Shown here: one piece after another, positions 45,782-48,385 of the stretch
Position numbering within the stretch: the first letter of the stretch is position 1
How the letters are laid out: the number at the start of each line of letters is the position of its first letter
From: Enterovibrio norvegicus DSM 15893
Lineage (GTDB): Bacteria; Pseudomonadota; Gammaproteobacteria; Enterobacterales; Vibrionaceae
Direction of reading: 5' to 3'
Length of the DNA: 48,385 bases
Assembly: GCF_900115495.1 (NCBI RefSeq)
Contig: NZ_FOWR01000039.1
Span: 1-48,385 of the forward strand
Position numbers and translations under genes: made by a program
The notes under the pieces: model-generated
What the model saw: the letters and a program-made list of their open reading frames with translations, nothing else
Database searches by the model: none
Told to the model about the DNA's origin: nothing

Positions 45782-47362
45782 ATGGCTATTACGCTAAGGA
45801 ATGCCTTTACCAAGAACTTTCTCGGTAAAGCACCTGACTGGTACAAAGCAGCAATCATCGCATTTTTGATTATCAACCCAATTGTCTTTGCAATTGACCC
45901 GTTTGTGGCAGGTTGGTTACTCGTTGTCGAGTTCATCTTCACGCTGGCGATGGCACTGAAGTGCTACCCACTTCAACCAGGTGGTTTGTTAGCCATTGAA
46001 GCTGTTGCGATCGGCATGACCGACGCAAGCACAGTAAAACACGAACTTGTGGCAAACTTTGAAGTGCTACTGCTTCTGATCTTCATGGTTGCAGGCATCT
46101 ACTTCATGAAACAGCTTCTGCTGTACATGTTCACAAAGATACTGCTTGGCATTCGCTCTAAAGCCCTTCTTTCTCTCGCTTTCTGTTCTGCAGCAGCCTT
46201 GCTTTCTGCGTTCTTGGACGCCCTAACCGTTATCGCGGTTGTTATCAGCGTTGCTGTTGGCTTTTACTCTATTTACCACCGTGTAGCATCGGGTGGCGCA
46301 GCAGATAACGACCCAACCTCTGACGACAATCTCGGAGATGATCTAAGCCGTGATGACCTTGAACAATACCGTGCTTTCCTACGTAGCTTGCTCATGCATG
46401 CAGGTGTTGGTACTGCATTAGGTGGCGTAATGACCATGGTTGGCGAACCACAAAACCTGATCATTGCTGAAAAAGCAGGCTGGCAGTTTGGTGAGTTCAT
46501 CATCCGCATGTTGCCTGTGACCTTACCCGTTTTGTTCTGTGGTTTACTTACCTGTTTGTTCGTTGAGAAGTTCCGCCTGTTTGACTACGGCACAGAACTT
46601 CCAGAAAACGTGCGTGCCATTCTTGTTGAATTCAACAACGCAGAAAAAGCAAAGCGCACAAACATTGATGTCGCTAAGTTAATTGCACAAGCATGTATTG
46701 CAGTCTTCCTCGTGATTGCACTTGCCATGCACCTGGCTGCAGTCGGCCTTATCGGTCTAATGGTTATCATCCTTGCTACGTCATTTACCGGCGTCATTGA
46801 TGAGCATCATATTGGTAAAGCCTTCGAAGAAGCATTGCCATTTACTGCACTTCTTGCCGTCTTTTTCTCTATCGTTGCCGTCATCGTTGACCAAGAGCTT
46901 TTCACGCCAGTCATCAGTGCCGTACTGGAACTTGAAGGTGGCGCACAGCTAACCATGTTCTACATTGCGAACGGTTTGCTTTCGATGGTGTCTGATAACG
47001 TATTCGTTGGAACGGTTTACATCAACGAAGTAAAAGCAGCCCTCATGGATGGCGTGATTTCGCGTGAACAGTTTGAATTGCTTGCCGTTGCGATCAACAC
47101 AGGTACTAACCTGCCGTCTGTTGCAACACCAAACGGCCAAGCGGCCTTCCTGTTCTTGCTGACGTCAACGCTGGCACCACTGCTTCGTTTGTCTTACGGC
47201 AAAATGGTTTACATGGCACTGCCATATACCGTGGTGATGGGTCTGGTTGGCCTAGCAGGTATTGAACTGCTGCTGGTGCCAATAACAGATTGGTTCTACG
47301 CTGCTGGCTGGATCACTCTGGGTGATGCAAGTGCCGTCAGTGCGGTGACTTCTGGCCATTAA
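45782..47362 (+). CDS. nhaB: Na+/H+ antiporter NhaB
   Basis: The 526-residue inner-membrane protein has about twelve hydrophobic segments and NhaB-specific blocks: [17 protein letters not shown] at the N terminus, [51 protein letters not shown], and [26 protein letters not shown]. It exports Na+ in exchange for H+ (electrogenic in characterised members), supporting sodium and pH homeostasis. A leader of roughly 190 nt precedes it. The hydrophilic loop at about residues 165-195 ([17 protein letters not shown]) is very acidic. dsbB follows after a terminator at 47398. Confidence 0.96.
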   Translation: MAITLRNAFTKNFLGKAPDWYKAAIIAFLIINPIVFAIDPFVAGWLLVVEFIFTLAMALKCYPLQPGGLLAIEAVAIGMTDASTVKHELVANFEVLLLLIFMVAGIYFMKQLLLYMFTKILLGIRSKALLSLAFCSAAALLSAFLDALTVIAVVISVAVGFYSIYHRVASGGAADNDPTSDDNLGDDLSRDDLEQYRAFLRSLLMHAGVGTALGGVMTMVGEPQNLIIAEKAGWQFGEFIIRMLPVTLPVLFCGLLTCLFVEKFRLFDYGTELPENVRAILVEFNNAEKAKRTNIDVAKLIAQACIAVFLVIALAMHLAAVGLIGLMVIILATSFTGVIDEHHIGKAFEEALPFTALLAVFFSIVAVIVDQELFTPVISAVLELEGGAQLTMFYIANGLLSMVSDNVFVGTVYINEVKAALMDGVISREQFELLAVAINTGTNLPSVATPNGQAAFLFLLTSTLAPLLRLSYGKMVYMALPYTVVMGLVGLAGIELLLVPITDWFYAAGWITLGDASAVSAVTSGH

Positions 47363-47397
47363 TTGTTGATTTTTGGTCAAATAACACATTGAATAAC

Positions 47398-47428
47398 AAA
47401 GTCCTGCCTATGCAGGGCTTTGTCTTTT
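47398..47428 (+). terminator. Terminator/attenuator between nhaB and dsbB
   Basis: A 10-bp stem AAAGTCCTGC / GCAGGGCTTT (one G-T pair) with a CTAT loop, followed by GTCTTTTT. It ends about 20 bp before the dsbB start, so dsbB depends on read-through or on a promoter hidden in the nhaB end. Confidence 0.85.
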
Positions 47429-47447
47429 TGAAATGGATACGTTAACT

Positions 47448-47987
47448 ATGTTGGCCTTTTTCAACGAAATCTCAAGAACCCGCGGAGCATGGCTTCTGCT
47501 GTTGCTTTCTGTTTTAGGGTTTGAGTTATGCGCACTTTACTTCCAACACGTGATGAACCTTGCACCATGTGTGATGTGTATTTATGAACGCGTAGCGATG
47601 GCAGGCGTTTTAGTCGCCGCTTTCATTGGCTTACTGGCACCACAAAATGGGCTCATCCGCTGGGTGGGTTTATTAGGCTGGGGCGTATCTGCAGGTTATG
47701 GATTAAAGCTATCCATTGAACACGTTGGTTATCAATTCCCTGATCCTAGCGACTTGTTCGGTGCAACATGCGACATCTTTGTTTCCTTCCCTTCTTGGGC
47801 ACCCTTGAACAAATGGGCACCTTGGATGTTTGAAGCAAACGGCGACTGCGGCAAAGTGGTTTGGCAATTCTTCGATCTTTCGATGCCACAATGGCTTGTG
47901 ATCATTTTCGCCGCCATGCTGATTGTGCTCGCTATCGTTGTACTTTCTCAGTTCTTTGGTAAGCGTCGCGAACGTCGTCTGTTCTAG
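47448..47987 (+). CDS. dsbB: Disulfide bond formation protein DsbB
   Basis: The 179-residue inner-membrane protein has four membrane segments and the two redox Cys pairs: CVMC in the first periplasmic loop (LAPCVMCIYER), and the second pair in ATCDIF and NGDCGK. It reoxidises DsbA and passes electrons to quinone. The arginine after CVMC-IYER is the usual quinone-linked residue. The start MLAFFNEISRTRGAW at 47448 matches homologues; an in-frame ATG at 47433 would add five residues. Neither has a strong ribosome-binding site. Confidence 0.95.
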   Translation: MLAFFNEISRTRGAWLLLLLSVLGFELCALYFQHVMNLAPCVMCIYERVAMAGVLVAAFIGLLAPQNGLIRWVGLLGWGVSAGYGLKLSIEHVGYQFPDPSDLFGATCDIFVSFPSWAPLNKWAPWMFEANGDCGKVVWQFFDLSMPQWLVIIFAAMLIVLAIVVLSQFFGKRRERRLF

Positions 47988-48078
47988 TCTTTCAATAGAC
48001 GAACCCAGAGAGAAAAATCCCTGCCAAGGCATAATGCCGATCGTTTTAAGTCATTGAACGATCCTACGCAGGCTTCAT

Positions 48079-48111
48079 AATCGGCCTCAACATTGTTGAG
48101 GCCGATTTTTT
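48079..48111 (+). terminator. Perfect 13-bp hairpin with T-run directly before the IS4 transposase start
   Basis: AATCGGCCTCAAC pairs perfectly with GTTGAGGCCGATT around a 3-nt loop, followed by Ts that run into the ATG at 48112. It can stop transcripts from dsbB, and its 3' arm contains the only GAGG that could serve as ribosome-binding site for the transposase. It is probably part of the insertion sequence. Confidence 0.85.
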
Positions 48112-48385
48112 ATGTCTGAGTTTTTGAAAGAGTTACACATCACCGCTGAGTTTTGCCAAGACCACCCTATCAACGCATTCTCTAAACACATTCCTCTTGA
48201 GTGGGTTGAAGAAGCAGTCAAACAAACCGGACGCGCTTCTTTGCGTAAACGTCGCTTTCCCGCTGAGCAGGCTGTTTGGCTAGTTTTAGGGATTGGATTA
48301 CTGCGCAATCGCTCGATTCAGAATGTTTGTGACCAACTTGAGTTGGCTTTTCCTGATACCAAAGGGGAACTTCCTCCTCTCGCCA
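48112..48385 (+). CDS. IS4-family transposase, N-terminal part (cut by window edge)
   Basis: The frame is open from ATG 48112 to the window end (91 codons). It reads MSEFLKELHITAEFCQDHP at the start, then a Leu-rich stretch with RASLRKRRFPAEQAVWLV, GIGLLRNRSIQNVCDQLEL and FPDTKGELPPLA. This is the N-terminal domain typical of IS4-family transposases; the DDE catalytic residues lie beyond the window. An inverted repeat, GATCGTT/AACGATC, at about 48042-48064 and the hairpin at 48079 are upstream. The left IS end is probably between 48010 and 48045 but is not defined. Confidence 0.88.
   Translation, partial: MSEFLKELHITAEFCQDHPINAFSKHIPLEWVEEAVKQTGRASLRKRRFPAEQAVWLVLGIGLLRNRSIQNVCDQLELAFPDTKGELPPLA

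Overview
The window reads as a chromosomal segment of a marine Vibrionaceae bacterium (class Gammaproteobacteria). The basis is gene order and gene type. The runs yejK-yejL-yejM, sppA-ansA...yeaC...msrB-gapA-yeaD, yeaG-yeaH-spoVR and fadR-nhaB-dsbB are gammaproteobacterial core synteny, and FadR carries the extra internal segment known from Vibrio FadR. NhaB/NhaC-type sodium antiporters and intergenic heptamer repeats also fit. A genus cannot be fixed from this sequence; Grimontia/Enterovibrio/Photobacterium-like is only a guess.

Layout. 1-425: 3' end of an IS3-family element. 454-3651: grxD, sodB, asd. 3652-7761: an NhaC-type antiporter, then a yjiH-yjiG membrane pair with an M20 metallopeptidase. 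7874-10870: a DctPQM-type TRAP transporter (minus strand). 11100-11479: a ygbA-like small Cys-rich protein behind an FNR-like box. 11515-15301: a Cache-domain hybrid histidine kinase and a separate membrane-anchored HPt protein. 15520-18757: yejK, yejL, yejM. 18880-18956: tRNA-Pro(GGG). 19085-21691: a TauE-like permease and a GAF-GGEEF diguanylate cyclase. 21799-26506: topB, ydjA, fadH (minus strand). 26775-29728: sppA, ansA. 30426-34622: two paralogous RTX proteins on either side of yeaC. 34795-38818: a lipoprotein, msrB, gapA, yeaD. 39224-44079: yeaG-yeaH-spoVR. 44189-47987: fadR, nhaB, dsbB. 48112-48385: 5' end of an IS4-family transposase.

How the parts work together. FadR and one probable target (the fadH operator at 26532-26548) lie in the same window. 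SodB, GrxD, MsrB and DsbB are thiol/oxidative functions. NhaC and NhaB suit sodium-rich habitats. The kinase and HPt protein look like two parts of one phosphorelay with no output regulator nearby. Most transcription units end in a clear intrinsic terminator, and several sit between convergent genes.

The least ordinary parts are: (i) the RTX pair with a strongly shared C-terminal domain, inserted into otherwise conserved housekeeping synteny, each gene preceded by its own palindromic sites; (ii) a nhaB leader in which one strand can pair in two exclusive ways; (iii) the split phosphorelay with a transmembrane HPt protein; (iv) two related heptamer repeat arrays beside terminators. All functional statements come from reading motifs and remembered family features; no database search was possible.
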